Source: an uncultured Pelagibacteraceae bacterium
GTDB taxonomy: Bacteria > Pseudomonadota > Alphaproteobacteria > Pelagibacterales > Pelagibacteraceae
Length of the DNA stretch: 64,000 nucleotides
Assembly (NCBI GenBank): GCA_902560565.1
Contig: CACEMG010000001.1
Location: 102,194-166,193 of the forward strand
Direction of reading: 5' to 3'
The notes under the pieces were generated by a model, which was given only the letters and a program-made list of their open reading frames with translations, was not told the origin of the DNA and did not search any database. The first letter of the stretch is position 1. Each line of letters begins with the position of its first letter. Positions 19,949 through 28,809 of the stretch are shown piece by piece. Position numbers and translations under genes: made by a program.

Positions 19949-20784
19949 AAATTATAAATTTCTTTTTTTGATATATCTTTATTTTTTTTAATCTCACTTA
20001 CAACATCTTTGATGCTCAATTTTTTCATTAGTTTTTTTATTAATTTTTTATCATCTTCGTCTAATTTAGTTTTTGATTCGGTTTTATATTTTTCGGAAAG
20101 TACTAATGTAATTTCTCCTCTTAGTTCGTGTTTAAAATCTTTTATTTTTGAAACATCAAATCTAAAATGTTGTTCATACATTTTGGTTAATTCTTTACAT
20201 ATCAAAATTTTTCTATCAGTAAAATATTTTTCTATATATGAGGAACTTTTTTTAAATTTTTTTGCTGAAATAAAAAAAACAATTGTTAAATTTAATTTTG
20301 ATAGATGCGTTAAATCTTTTTTAATATTTTTATTTTTTTCTGGAAAAAAACCATAAAAAATAAATTTATCTGAAAAACCACTTATTGATACAGCTGAAGT
20401 TACAGATGAAGGCCCAGGAATTGAGTATATATTTAATTCCTTTCTTATACATTCATTTACGAGGATAGATCCTGGGTCTGATATACATGGTGTTCCAGCA
20501 TCAGAAATAATTGAAACTATTTTATCATTTTCAATTAAATCAATTACTTTTTTTAAACTCTTTTTCTCATTAAATTTATGGTAAGCAAAAAGTTCTTTAT
20601 TTTTAATATTGTATTTATCTAAAATTTTTTTTGATACTCTTGTATCTTCACATAAAATTAGGTTTGATAATTTAAGAATTTTAAGCGCATTTAGAGTTAT
20701 ATCCATCATATTGCCTATTGGTGTAGAGACCACATATAAACCACTTTTGAAGTCTATAATTTTTTTTTGATCTAATGGAATCAT
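19927..20784 (-). CDS. rsmI: 16S rRNA 2'-O-ribose C1402 methyltransferase
   Basis: SAM-dependent tetrapyrrole-methylase-fold enzyme that modifies C1402 in the ribosomal P site. The 285 residues contain VVSTPIGNMMDITLNAL, CEDTRVSKKIL, ISDAGTPCISDPG and SIPGPSSVTSAVSISG, the family signatures. It starts 31 bases from the divergent LpoA-like gene. The C terminus overlaps the lipoprotein start. Length is normal. Confidence 0.94.
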   Translation of the reverse strand: MIPLDQKKIIDFKSGLYVVSTPIGNMMDITLNALKILKLSNLILCEDTRVSKKILDKYNIKNKELFAYHKFNEKKSLKKVIDLIENDKIVSIISDAGTPCISDPGSILVNECIRKELNIYSIPGPSSVTSAVSISGFSDKFIFYGFFPEKNKNIKKDLTHLSKLNLTIVFFISAKKFKKSSSYIEKYFTDRKILICKELTKMYEQHFRFDVSKIKDFKHELRGEITLVLSEKYKTESKTKLDEDDKKLIKKLMKKLSIKDVVSEIKKNKDISKKEIYNFCLQLKK

Positions 20785-20815
20785 TAATGAATATAATTAT
20801 AATAAAGATTAATAA

Positions 20816-21964
20816 ATGAAAGCAGATATTAAAAAATTTTTAATAGTAATAATATTGATGTTATTTACTAAATTTGCTCAGGCAAATAGTGAAATCAAAA
20901 TTGGGCTATTGGCACCTTTTTCAGGTGAATTTGCAAGCATCGGAAAATCAGTATTTAGTTCAGCGAGAATCGCTCTAAATAAAATAAATAACAATATGAT
21001 TAGTATTTTACCAAGAGATACTAAAGGCAACAATTTTGAAACACTTAAACGAGTGGAGGAGTTATATGTTGAAGGTGTTAGGATTTTTATTGGACCAGTT
21101 TTTAATAAAAATCTAAAAGGTCTAGAAAAATTCCAGGATGCATACTTTTTATCTTTAACAAATAAAATTTTGAATAATCCCAAGAATGTCATAAGCGTAG
21201 GTATAAATGCTAGATCACAATTTAATGCTATTAAAAAATATCAAAAATTAAATGATCTAACAGAAACACTCATTTTAATACCAAAAAAAGATTATAAACA
21301 AGAGATAGAACAGGCTATTAAAGAAACTAAATTTAGAGCAAAGAAAGTATTTTACTATGATACGAAACCTACCGAATTAACAAAACAGATAGAAAAAGTT
21401 ACAAAATACCAAATTAGAAAACAAAATTTAGAGGATGAAATTAGGCGTATTGAAGAGTCTAATGAAGATAATAAAGAAAAAAAAATAGAGAATTTAAATA
21501 AAAAGGATACGCTGGGGAAAATAGGATACGATTCTATAGTAATTGCAGATTTTGATGAAAGTTTAAAAAGTGTTACTACTTCACTTTTGTATACCGATGT
21601 ATCTCCAAAAAAAATAAGTTTTATTTCTCTAAATCAATGGTTTGATGAAACTTTGTTCAAAGAAACTGCATCACAACCAATTAGTTTTCCTTCAGTAAAC
21701 AAAGAAAATTTTGAAAAATTTAAAAAAAATTACAAAGAATTCTATAACAGTAATCCTAATCAACTTTCTTTAGTAACTTATGATTTGGTTGGTTTAATAT
21801 ACTATCTCCTTTTACAAAATAATTTTGAAATAAAAGAAAATATTTTTGAAGAAGAAAATAAATTTAAAGGTATGTCTGGTGTATTTCAAATTAAAAGCAA
21901 AAAAATAAATCATGAACTAAATTTTTATAGCGTGAAAAACGGTAAATTTATAAAAATTTTTTAA
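20816..21964 (+). CDS. LpoA-like periplasmic binding-fold protein (penicillin-binding protein activator)
   Basis: A 382-residue exported protein. Residues 1-23 are a signal peptide ending near FAQA-NS; there is no lipobox. The rest is a type I periplasmic-binding fold (KIGLLAPFSGEFASIGKSVFSSARIALNKI, IFIGPVFNKNLKGLEKF). Such proteins beside rsmI are annotated as penicillin-binding protein activators, related to the C-terminal domain of E. coli LpoA. No binding-protein-dependent transporter genes are nearby, which favours that reading over nutrient uptake. The stop region overlaps convergent rdgB by 17 bases. Confidence 0.78.
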   Translation: MKADIKKFLIVIILMLFTKFAQANSEIKIGLLAPFSGEFASIGKSVFSSARIALNKINNNMISILPRDTKGNNFETLKRVEELYVEGVRIFIGPVFNKNLKGLEKFQDAYFLSLTNKILNNPKNVISVGINARSQFNAIKKYQKLNDLTETLILIPKKDYKQEIEQAIKETKFRAKKVFYYDTKPTELTKQIEKVTKYQIRKQNLEDEIRRIEESNEDNKEKKIENLNKKDTLGKIGYDSIVIADFDESLKSVTTSLLYTDVSPKKISFISLNQWFDETLFKETASQPISFPSVNKENFEKFKKNYKEFYNSNPNQLSLVTYDLVGLIYYLLLQNNFEIKENIFEEENKFKGMSGVFQIKSKKINHELNFYSVKNGKFIKIF

Positions 21965-22550
21965 GTTTAGTGAACGCTTTCGCTCTATGATCAATTTTGA
22001 ATTTATTTTTAAATTTCATTTGCCCAAAAGTAATTTTTTCTCCATTAGGTATAAATATGGGATCGTAGCCAAAACCATTCTTTCCAATCTTTTTAATTGA
22101 TATTCTTCCCTCAATTTTACCAATTGCATGAATTTTTTTTACTTTGGGTCCATATATGGTAAGGGCACAAATAAATCTTGCTTTAATCCTTTTTTTTTTC
22201 CAATTCTTATCAACCTTATTTAGTTCTTTGAAAACTCTATTAATTGCTTGGTTAAAATTATTATTTTTACCTCCCCACCTTGCGGAGAATATTCCTGGTC
22301 TTTTATTTAAAATATCTATCTCTAGTCCAGAGTCGTCAGCCAGGCAAATCTTGCCAGTTTTTTTAGAAAAATACTTTGATTTAATGTATGAATTTTGCAA
22401 GAAAGTTTTACCTGTTTCTTTTGGGCTTCTGACTTTGTAATCAATAATAGAATACACATTAATATTTTTTGGTAATAACTGCTTGATTTCTCTTACTTTT
22501 CCAGCGTTATTTGAGCCTATTAGTAAATCTTTAATTTTTTTTTTTTTCAT
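21948..22550 (-). CDS. rdgB: dITP/XTP pyrophosphatase (RdgB/HAM1)
   Basis: House-cleaning enzyme that hydrolyses dITP, ITP and XTP. The 200 residues show the HAM1 signatures: GSNNAGKVREI near residue 12, CLADDSGLEIDIL near 69, FSARWGG, GFGYDPIFIPNG and a DHRAKAF C-terminal motif. The usual neighbours hemW and rph are not here. It is divergent from grpE, whose probable heat-shock promoter begins directly at the rdgB start. Confidence 0.95.
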   Translation of the reverse strand: MKKKKIKDLLIGSNNAGKVREIKQLLPKNINVYSIIDYKVRSPKETGKTFLQNSYIKSKYFSKKTGKICLADDSGLEIDILNKRPGIFSARWGGKNNNFNQAINRVFKELNKVDKNWKKKRIKARFICALTIYGPKVKKIHAIGKIEGRISIKKIGKNGFGYDPIFIPNGEKITFGQMKFKNKFKIDHRAKAFTKLKKFL

Positions 22551-22578
22551 CTGGAAATTTTCTATTTTCTAACCATAT
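22551..22578 (+). promoter_or_regulatory. Candidate sigma-32-type promoter of grpE
   Basis: CTGGAA, 14 bases, then AACCATAT, ending 8 bases before the grpE ATG. The E. coli heat-shock consensus is CTTGAA, 13-15 bases, CCCCATnT. Elements of the same form and spacing precede dnaK and hslV in this window. If used, the start site would be close to the ATG, so the mRNA would be leaderless or nearly so. This is inference from pattern only. Confidence 0.45.
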
Positions 22579-22586
22579 AGCATTGT

Positions 22587-23204
22587 ATGGATGAAAAAAA
22601 TATCAATTTTAAAGATAATGAAGATGCAAATACCAAAGATGAAGTTTTAACAGATGAAGCTGTTAAAACAGAGAATGAACAAGAAATAACTCCAGAGGAA
22701 AAAATAAACGAACTCGAGGACAAGTTAAAAAGAACATTCGCTGAAATGGAAAATCAGAGACGAAGATATGAAAAAGAAAAAGACGATGCTTTTGAGTATG
22801 GTGGTTTTTCCTTTGCAAAAGAAACTTTAAGTTTATTAGATAATTTAGATAGATCAAAAATATCTTTAGAAAATGATGAAAAACTTAAAAATTCTGAATC
22901 TTTAAAAAAAATTTTTGAGCACCTAGATATTATAAAGAAAGATATGATTTCAATTTTTAAGAAAAATAACATCGAACAAATTGAAACTATAAATAAAAAA
23001 CTAGACCCCAACTTTCATCAGGCAATGATGGAGATCGAGGATGATTCAAAAGAACCAGGAACTATAATTCAGGAAATACAGTCAGGATATATGATGAAGG
23101 ATCGTCTTTTACGACCTGCTCTGGTAGGAGTATCTAAAAAAACAAATAATTCAAAAAAAAAGGACGAAATTGATAAAAAAGACGATAAAAATATTAAAAA
23201 ATAA
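22587..23204 (+). CDS. grpE: Nucleotide exchange factor GrpE
   Basis: Dimeric cochaperone that releases ADP from DnaK. The 205 residues have an acidic N-terminal coiled coil (KINELEDKLKRTFAEMENQRRR), the helical bundle, and the C-terminal beta domain with DPNFHQAMMEIED and IQSGYMMKDRLLRPALVGVSK, the GrpE signature. A lysine/aspartate-rich tail ends the protein. The dnaK gene follows after 51 bases. No Shine-Dalgarno sequence is seen. Confidence 0.96.
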   Translation: MDEKNINFKDNEDANTKDEVLTDEAVKTENEQEITPEEKINELEDKLKRTFAEMENQRRRYEKEKDDAFEYGGFSFAKETLSLLDNLDRSKISLENDEKLKNSESLKKIFEHLDIIKKDMISIFKKNNIEQIETINKKLDPNFHQAMMEIEDDSKEPGTIIQEIQSGYMMKDRLLRPALVGVSKKTNNSKKKDEIDKKDDKNIKK

Positions 23205-23215
23205 GCAAAAATCAA

Positions 23216-23243
23216 CTTGTAGACAAAGAAATAGCACTTATAT
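23216..23243 (+). promoter_or_regulatory. Candidate sigma-32-type promoter of dnaK
   Basis: CTTGTA, 14 bases, ACTTATAT, lying in the 51-base gap between grpE and dnaK and ending 12 bases before the dnaK ATG. The -35 half and the spacing match the elements before grpE and hslV; the -10 half is a weaker match (CTTATAT rather than CCCATAT). Inference only. Confidence 0.35.
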
Positions 23244-23255
23244 GAGATATTAATT

Positions 23256-25178
23256 ATGAGTAAAGTAATAGGCATAGACTTAGGAACAACAAACTCTTGC
23301 GTCGCAATAATGGATGGAACGCAAGCAAAGGTATTAGAAAATGCAGAGGGTGCAAGAACTACTCCTTCTGTGGTAGCTTTTACTGAAAGTGATGAAAAAT
23401 TAATAGGACAGCCGGCAAAGAGACAGGCGGTTACTAATCCAGAGAATACTATATTTGCAGTTAAAAGATTAATTGGTAGAAATTTCAATGATGCTACAGT
23501 CAAGAAAGATATTGAAACTGCGCCTTTTAAAATAATTAACTCTGATAAAGGCGATGCATGGATAGAGGCAAAAGGACAAAAATACTCTCCATCTCAAATT
23601 TCAGCTTTTGTTTTACAAAAAATGAAAGAAACAGCAGAAAAATATTTAGGACAAGAAGTATTAAAAGCTGTAATCACTGTACCAGCATATTTTAACGATG
23701 CCCAAAGACAAGCAACTAAGGATGCCGGTAAAATTGCTGGCCTAGAAGTTTTAAGAATAATAAATGAGCCAACAGCTGCCTCTTTAGCCTATGGATTAGA
23801 CAAAAAAGCAAATAAGAAAATTGCAGTTTATGATTTAGGTGGTGGTACATTTGATGTTTCGATTTTAGAATTAGGAGATGGTGTTTTTGAAGTTAAGTCT
23901 ACAAATGGTGATACATTTCTAGGTGGAGAAGACTTTGACAACACGATTGTAGAATATCTTTTAAATGAATTTAAAAAAGAAAATGGAATAGATTTAAAAT
24001 CAGATAAATTGGCTTTACAAAGATTAAAAGAAGCTGCTGAAAAAGCTAAGATTGAACTGTCTTCAGCTACGCAAACTGAAATAAACCTCCCTTTTATTAC
24101 TGCGGACAAAACTGGTCCAAAACATATCAACTTAAAGATGACAAGAGCAAAGTTAGAAGCTTTAGTCGAAGATTTAATTTCTAGAACTATTCCACCATGC
24201 AAAACAGCTTTAAAAGATGCTGGATTATCAGCGGGCGAAATAGATGAAATAGTTTTAGTAGGTGGTATGACAAGAATGCCAAAAGTTATTCAGGAAGTTA
24301 AAAATTTTTTTGGTAAAGATCCAAATAAATCTGTAAATCCTGACGAAGTGGTGGCAATGGGTGCAGCAATACAAGCTGGTGTTTTACAAGGTGATGTTAA
24401 AGATGTTCTGTTGCTTGATGTAACTCCACTTTCATTAGGTATTGAAACATTAGGTGGAGTATCAACAAAATTAATTGATAAAAACACAACCATACCAACA
24501 AAAAAAAGTCAGGTTTTTTCTACAGCTGAAGATAATCAACCTGCTGTATCAATCAGAGTTCTTCAAGGAGAAAGAGAAATGGCAGCTGATAACAAAGTTT
24601 TGGGAAACTTTGAGTTAGTTGGTATTGCCCCAGCTCCGAGAGGTGTCCCACAGATAGAAGTGGCATTTGATATAGATGCAAATGGAATTGTAAATGTTTC
24701 AGCTAAAGATAAAGGCACTGGTAAAGAGCAGAAAATCCAAATCCAAGCATCTGGAGGTTTAAGTGAAGATGAGATTAATAAAATGGTAAAAGAAGCTGAG
24801 GCTAATAAAGAAGCTGATAAGAAAAAAAGAGAGTCAGTAGATTCAAGAAATCAAGCTGATACGCTTTTACATTCGACAGAGAAAAATTTGAAAGAGCATG
24901 GATCTAAAGTTTCAGAGGCAGATAAGAAAGCAATTGAAACAGCATCTGCAAACCTAAGAAATGCACTTAAAGGAACTGATGTAGAAGATATTAAAAAGAA
25001 AACACAAGATTTAGTACAGTCTTCAATGAAATTAGGTGAAGCAATTTATAAATCCCAACAGAGTGCTAAACCTGGAGATGCACCAAAAGATAATAAAGAA
25101 GAAGGAAAAAAAGACGATAACGTTGTTGATGCAGACTTTGAAGAAGTAAAAGACGAGAATAAAGAGAAGAGCGCCTAA
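23256..25178 (+). CDS. dnaK: Chaperone DnaK (Hsp70)
   Basis: ATP-dependent Hsp70 chaperone. The 640 residues have the actin-like ATPase domain ([16 protein letters not shown] at the N terminus, [46 protein letters not shown]), the substrate-binding domain from about residue 385 ([13 protein letters not shown]) and a C-terminal lid ending in an acidic tail. Full length. With grpE upstream and dnaJ 27 bases downstream it forms a complete chaperone module. A candidate heat-shock promoter lies directly before it. Confidence 0.99.
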   Translation: MSKVIGIDLGTTNSCVAIMDGTQAKVLENAEGARTTPSVVAFTESDEKLIGQPAKRQAVTNPENTIFAVKRLIGRNFNDATVKKDIETAPFKIINSDKGDAWIEAKGQKYSPSQISAFVLQKMKETAEKYLGQEVLKAVITVPAYFNDAQRQATKDAGKIAGLEVLRIINEPTAASLAYGLDKKANKKIAVYDLGGGTFDVSILELGDGVFEVKSTNGDTFLGGEDFDNTIVEYLLNEFKKENGIDLKSDKLALQRLKEAAEKAKIELSSATQTEINLPFITADKTGPKHINLKMTRAKLEALVEDLISRTIPPCKTALKDAGLSAGEIDEIVLVGGMTRMPKVIQEVKNFFGKDPNKSVNPDEVVAMGAAIQAGVLQGDVKDVLLLDVTPLSLGIETLGGVSTKLIDKNTTIPTKKSQVFSTAEDNQPAVSIRVLQGEREMAADNKVLGNFELVGIAPAPRGVPQIEVAFDIDANGIVNVSAKDKGTGKEQKIQIQASGGLSEDEINKMVKEAEANKEADKKKRESVDSRNQADTLLHSTEKNLKEHGSKVSEADKKAIETASANLRNALKGTDVEDIKKKTQDLVQSSMKLGEAIYKSQQSAKPGDAPKDNKEEGKKDDNVVDADFEEVKDENKEKSA

Positions 25179-25205
25179 ATAACAACTGATTGTCTCTAAA
25201 TTGTT

Positions 25206-26330
25206 ATGGCAAAAAGAGATTATTATGATGTTTTAGGTGTAAATAAAAGCGCAACCCCAGATCAAATTAAATCTGCCTATAGAAAATTGGCAGTAAAATA
25301 TCATCCAGATAAAAACAAAGGAGATAAAGCTTCTGAAGATAAGTTTAAAGAAGCATCTGAAGCCTATCACGTTCTATCAAATACGGAAAGAAAACAAAGT
25401 TATGATAATTTCGGACACTCTGCTTTTGAAAATGGCGGGGGAGGTAGAGGAGGATTTAGTAATTTTGATTTTTCAAGCCATTTCTCTGATATTTTTGAAG
25501 ATTTTTTTGGTGAAGGTTTTGGAGGTGGAAGAAGGTCTAGAAGATCAAATAATAGAGGTTCTGACCTGAGATACGATTTATCTATTACTCTTGAAGAAGC
25601 TTATTTAGGAAAAAAACAAGATATAAAATTTTCTTCATCCGAAAAATGTGATACCTGCAAAGGCAGTGGATCTAAACCAGGGCATAACGTAGGTTCCTGT
25701 TCAATGTGTGGAGGTCATGGTCAAGTGAGATCAAGCCAAGGATTTTTTACTGTTCAACAAACATGTCCGCAATGTTCAGGATCAGGAGAAGAAATTACAA
25801 ATCCTTGCTCCAGTTGTGGAGGACAGGGTAAAAAACAATCATCCAAGAGATTATCTGTAACTATTCCCAAAGGTGTTGATGACGGAACTAGAATAAGATT
25901 ATCAGGCAAAGGTGAGGCTGGGACGAGAGGAGCAGGAAATGGAGATTTATACCTATTTATAAATGTTTATTCACACGAATTATTCAAAAGATCAGAGGAG
26001 AATTTATTTTTTGAATGCCCTATTTCGATCGCAGACGCTGCCTTGGGAACCTCTTTAGAAATTCCCACAATAGATGGAGGAAAAGCAAAAATTAAAATCC
26101 CTCCAGGAACACAAAGTGGCAAACAGTTTAGATTAAGAGGCAAAGGTATGCCTTTTATGAGGGGAAGTGGAACAGGGGATCTTTATATCCAAGTAAACAC
26201 TGAAGTTCCAATTTCTTTAAATAAAGAACAGAAAGAATTATTAGAAAAATTCAGGGAAATAGAAAACGAAAAATCAAATCCAAGTATAAAAAAATTCTTT
26301 CAAAAAGCTAAAAGTTTCTGGAAAAGTTAA
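25206..26330 (+). CDS. dnaJ: Chaperone DnaJ (Hsp40)
   Basis: Hsp40 cochaperone that delivers substrates to DnaK. The 374 residues show a J domain with the HPD motif (VKYHPDKNKGD), a Gly/Phe-rich linker (FGEGFGGGRRSRR), the four CxxCxGxG-type zinc repeats (CDTCKGSGS, CSMCGGHG, CPQCSGSG, CSSCGGQG) and the C-terminal substrate-binding domains. Type I DnaJ, normal length. It lies 27 bases after dnaK with no obvious promoter. Confidence 0.98.
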   Translation: MAKRDYYDVLGVNKSATPDQIKSAYRKLAVKYHPDKNKGDKASEDKFKEASEAYHVLSNTERKQSYDNFGHSAFENGGGGRGGFSNFDFSSHFSDIFEDFFGEGFGGGRRSRRSNNRGSDLRYDLSITLEEAYLGKKQDIKFSSSEKCDTCKGSGSKPGHNVGSCSMCGGHGQVRSSQGFFTVQQTCPQCSGSGEEITNPCSSCGGQGKKQSSKRLSVTIPKGVDDGTRIRLSGKGEAGTRGAGNGDLYLFINVYSHELFKRSEENLFFECPISIADAALGTSLEIPTIDGGKAKIKIPPGTQSGKQFRLRGKGMPFMRGSGTGDLYIQVNTEVPISLNKEQKELLEKFREIENEKSNPSIKKFFQKAKSFWKS

Positions 26331-26341
26331 TCTCTTTAAAG

Positions 26342-26362
26342 CATAATAGATTTTTTATTATG
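26342..26362 (+). terminator. Weak hairpin after dnaJ, covering the FkbM gene start
   Basis: CATAATA and TATTATG form a 7-base-pair stem around a 7-base loop, followed by TTTTAT. It lies 12 bases past the dnaJ stop and could act as a weak terminator. The ATG of the next gene is the last three bases of the hairpin, so the structure might instead limit translation of that gene. AT-only pairing makes it weak. Confidence 0.35.
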
Positions 26363-27208
26363 TTTTATCTATCCACAAAATCAAAAATTTATATTGCTAA
26401 TATTTTAAGCAAAATTTTAATTTTTTTTTTAAGCGAAAAAAAAAGAGTTATTTTAAGGAATAATATTAAATATGAGATTGATCTAAATGAGGCAATTGAT
26501 TTAGGGATATTTTTAGGAGTCAAAAATGAAGATAAACTTTATAAGATTCAAAATTTTTTAAGTTCTAAAAAGAAACATGTTTTGGTAGATATAGGCTCAA
26601 ACGTTGGTTCTGTAACATTACCTTTGGCTAAGTTATTTAATTTATCAACTATAATTTCTATAGAACCTACCAATTTCGCATTTTATAAATTGAAAAAAAA
26701 TTTAAAACTTAATCCAGATTTAGAAAAAAGAGTCAAATTGTTTAATATTTTTATATCCGATAAAAAAAAAAAAGTTAATTATGTCCACTCATCATGGGAC
26801 CTAAAAACAAAAGAAAATAAGCATAAAATTCACCTTGGAACTTTAAAGAAAACATCAAATAAAACACAATCGCTTTCGCAAGTTCTAAATAAAGTTGGTA
26901 AAAAAATTGATTTTATAAAAATTGATGTGGATGGTTATGAAATCAATGTGCTTAAAAGTGGAAAAAAATTAATAAATAAATATAAACCATTAATTTACTT
27001 TGAATTTGCACCTTACCTTTATAAAGAATTTGGTTATTCGCCCAAAATTCTTATAGATTTTATTAAGAAAGAATTAAACTATACATTTTTAAATGAAAAT
27101 TTTAATGAAGTTCAAAATGTCAATGAAATTAGTGAAAATTTAAAGGACAGATCTATGAATTTTTTTTTAGCACATAAAAAAAATTTATCACAATTTAAAA
27201 ATTTATAA
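26360..27208 (+). CDS. FkbM-family SAM-dependent methyltransferase
   Basis: A 282-residue protein with the FkbM-type Rossmann methyltransferase core: SAM motif VDIGSNVGSVTLPLAKLF near residue 76, IISIEPTNFAFYKLKKNL, then DFIKIDVDGYEINVLKSG near 188. FkbM-type enzymes usually O-methylate sugars or secondary metabolites; the substrate here is unknown, with surface glycans the likeliest guess. The N-terminal 40 residues include a hydrophobic patch (ANILSKILIFFL). The start codon lies in the 3' arm of a small hairpin after dnaJ. Confidence 0.84.
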   Translation: MFYLSTKSKIYIANILSKILIFFLSEKKRVILRNNIKYEIDLNEAIDLGIFLGVKNEDKLYKIQNFLSSKKKHVLVDIGSNVGSVTLPLAKLFNLSTIISIEPTNFAFYKLKKNLKLNPDLEKRVKLFNIFISDKKKKVNYVHSSWDLKTKENKHKIHLGTLKKTSNKTQSLSQVLNKVGKKIDFIKIDVDGYEINVLKSGKKLINKYKPLIYFEFAPYLYKEFGYSPKILIDFIKKELNYTFLNENFNEVQNVNEISENLKDRSMNFFLAHKKNLSQFKNL

Positions 27209-27210
27209 TT

Positions 27211-27378
27211 ATGAATTTAGAGCAAATAATGCCTGCAATAGCAATGATATTAGTGTTAATATTAGTGCTCCCTGGATTTTTATCATCCAATTCAAATTTA
27301 AGAATTTTTTTAAAAAACATATCTATTTGGGCTATAATTGTTTTAGTTGTTATGATAGTTCTTTATTTCTTTAATTAA
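27211..27378 (+). CDS. Small two-helix membrane protein, not in the ORF track
   Basis: A 55-residue ORF (MNLEQIMPAIAMILVLILVL...) fills the gap between the FkbM gene and dapB exactly: it begins 3 bases after one stop, and its TAA is immediately followed by the dapB ATG. Two hydrophobic segments (about residues 6-24 and 38-54) flank a short polar turn (SSNSNLRIFLKN). Coding is supported by the tight fit, the start and stop placement and the membrane-protein composition; no family is recognised. It may be coupled to dapB. Confidence 0.65.
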   Translation: MNLEQIMPAIAMILVLILVLPGFLSSNSNLRIFLKNISIWAIIVLVVMIVLYFFN

Positions 27379-28155
27379 ATGAAAAAAATAAATTTAGCTA
27401 TAACTGGTTGCATGGGCAGGATGGGCAAACAAATTATTAAATCAGCCAAATCTGATAAAAATTTCAAAATTGTAACACTTACAGAAAATAGAGTTATCAA
27501 AAATAAGATTAGTGGAATTAATCCTTGCTTAAATACAATTGAAGCTTTCAAAAAAGTAAATTTGATAATAGATTTTAGTGTACCAAAATGTACCTTTGAA
27601 ATTCTTAAAATTTCATCCAAACTTAAAAAAAAAGTAGTTATTGGAACAACAGGATTTTCAAAAAAAGAGGAAGCTTTAATAAAAAAATACTCAAGAATAA
27701 TACCTATTCTTAAGGCAGGAAATATGAGCCTAGGTATTAATTTATTAATGTACTTAACGGAAATTGCATCAAAATCTTTAGGTGATAAATTTTTGAGTAA
27801 AGTTTTTGAGATACACCATAAACACAAGAAAGACTATCCATCAGGAACTGCGTTAATGCTTGGTAGAGGTATTGCTACAGGTAAAAATAAGGAATTTTAC
27901 AGGTTAATAGGTAAAAAATATTTAAATCAGAAATCGTTCCCTTATGGAAAAAAAATTAACTTTAATTCTCTTAGAAAAGGGGAAATTGTGGGTGAACATG
28001 AAGTTGCTTTTTCGAGTGGTAAAGAAATAATTACTTTAAATCATGAAGCGTTTGATAGGGCACTTTATTCTGAAGGAGCTTTAACTGCTGCAAAGTGGCT
28101 AAATAATAAAAAGCCTGGACTTTATTCTATGAGGGATGTCTTGAATTTTAGTTAA
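27379..28155 (+). CDS. dapB: 4-hydroxy-tetrahydrodipicolinate reductase
   Basis: Lysine and diaminopimelate pathway enzyme. The 258 residues carry the NAD(P)-binding GCMGRMGKQIIKSA near the N terminus, VVIGTTGFSKKEE, and the catalytic/substrate loop EIHHKHKKDYPSGTALML near residue 145. Length is normal. It abuts the 55-residue ORF upstream and shares one base with nth downstream. Confidence 0.95.
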   Translation: MKKINLAITGCMGRMGKQIIKSAKSDKNFKIVTLTENRVIKNKISGINPCLNTIEAFKKVNLIIDFSVPKCTFEILKISSKLKKKVVIGTTGFSKKEEALIKKYSRIIPILKAGNMSLGINLLMYLTEIASKSLGDKFLSKVFEIHHKHKKDYPSGTALMLGRGIATGKNKEFYRLIGKKYLNQKSFPYGKKINFNSLRKGEIVGEHEVAFSSGKEIITLNHEAFDRALYSEGALTAAKWLNNKKPGLYSMRDVLNFS

Positions 28156-28808
28156 TGAGTGAAAAAGATCGAGCAAAAATAATATTAAAGATTTTAAACA
28201 AAACATATCCAAAGATTTCCGTGCCATTAAAAAGTAGAAATGTTTTTACATTACTTATATCTGTTTTGCTATCAGCTCAATGCACAGATGTTAATGTTAA
28301 TAATGTTACAAAAAATATTTATCCTAAATACTATAAACCTAGGCATTTTTTAAATTTAGGAAGAAAAAAAATTGAAAAACTAATCAAAAAAATAGGAATA
28401 TTTAGAATTAAAGCTAAAAGTATCTACAATCTATCAAAAATATTAGTCGAAAAATATGACGGTGATGTACCAAAAACTTTTGAAGAATTGGAAGAATTAC
28501 CTGGAGTGGGTCACAAAACTGCAAGCGTGGTCATGTCTCAAGGTTTTGGACATCCTGCTTTCCCAGTTGATACACATATTCACCGTCTTGCTCAAAGGTG
28601 GGGCTTAACAAATGGAAAAAATGTTGTCCAAACAGAGAAAGATTTAAAAAGATTATTTTCGAAGAAATATTGGAACAAATTACATCTGCAAATAATTTAT
28701 TATGGTAGGGAATACTGTAAAGCTCGAGAATGTTATGGAATAACTTGTAAAATTTGTACCAGTTGTTATCCTAATAGAAAAAAACCAATTCAAACAAAGA
28801 AAGCTTGA
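28155..28808 (+). CDS. nth: Endonuclease III (DNA glycosylase/AP lyase)
   Basis: Base-excision repair enzyme for oxidised pyrimidines. The 217 residues include the helix-hairpin-helix ELPGVGHKTASVVMSQGFG with the catalytic Lys and, downstream, the catalytic Asp in PVDTHIHRLAQRWGL. The 4Fe-4S region reads CKARECYGITCKICTSC: the first and last Cys are 16 apart as in E. coli Nth, but the inner cysteines are at positions 5, 10 and 13 rather than 7 and 10. The cluster ligand set is therefore uncertain. Confidence 0.93.
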   Translation: MSEKDRAKIILKILNKTYPKISVPLKSRNVFTLLISVLLSAQCTDVNVNNVTKNIYPKYYKPRHFLNLGRKKIEKLIKKIGIFRIKAKSIYNLSKILVEKYDGDVPKTFEELEELPGVGHKTASVVMSQGFGHPAFPVDTHIHRLAQRWGLTNGKNVVQTEKDLKRLFSKKYWNKLHLQIIYYGREYCKARECYGITCKICTSCYPNRKKPIQTKKA

Positions 28809-28809
28809 T

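Noticed and set aside
23069-23503. 144-residue minus-strand ORF across grpE and dnaK
   Set aside because: Lies opposite two certain chaperone genes and their gap; no start signal or recognisable domain.
27375-27827. 150-residue minus-strand ORF opposite dapB
   Set aside because: Shadow of the dapB codons; hydrophobic composition follows from the AT-rich complementary strand.
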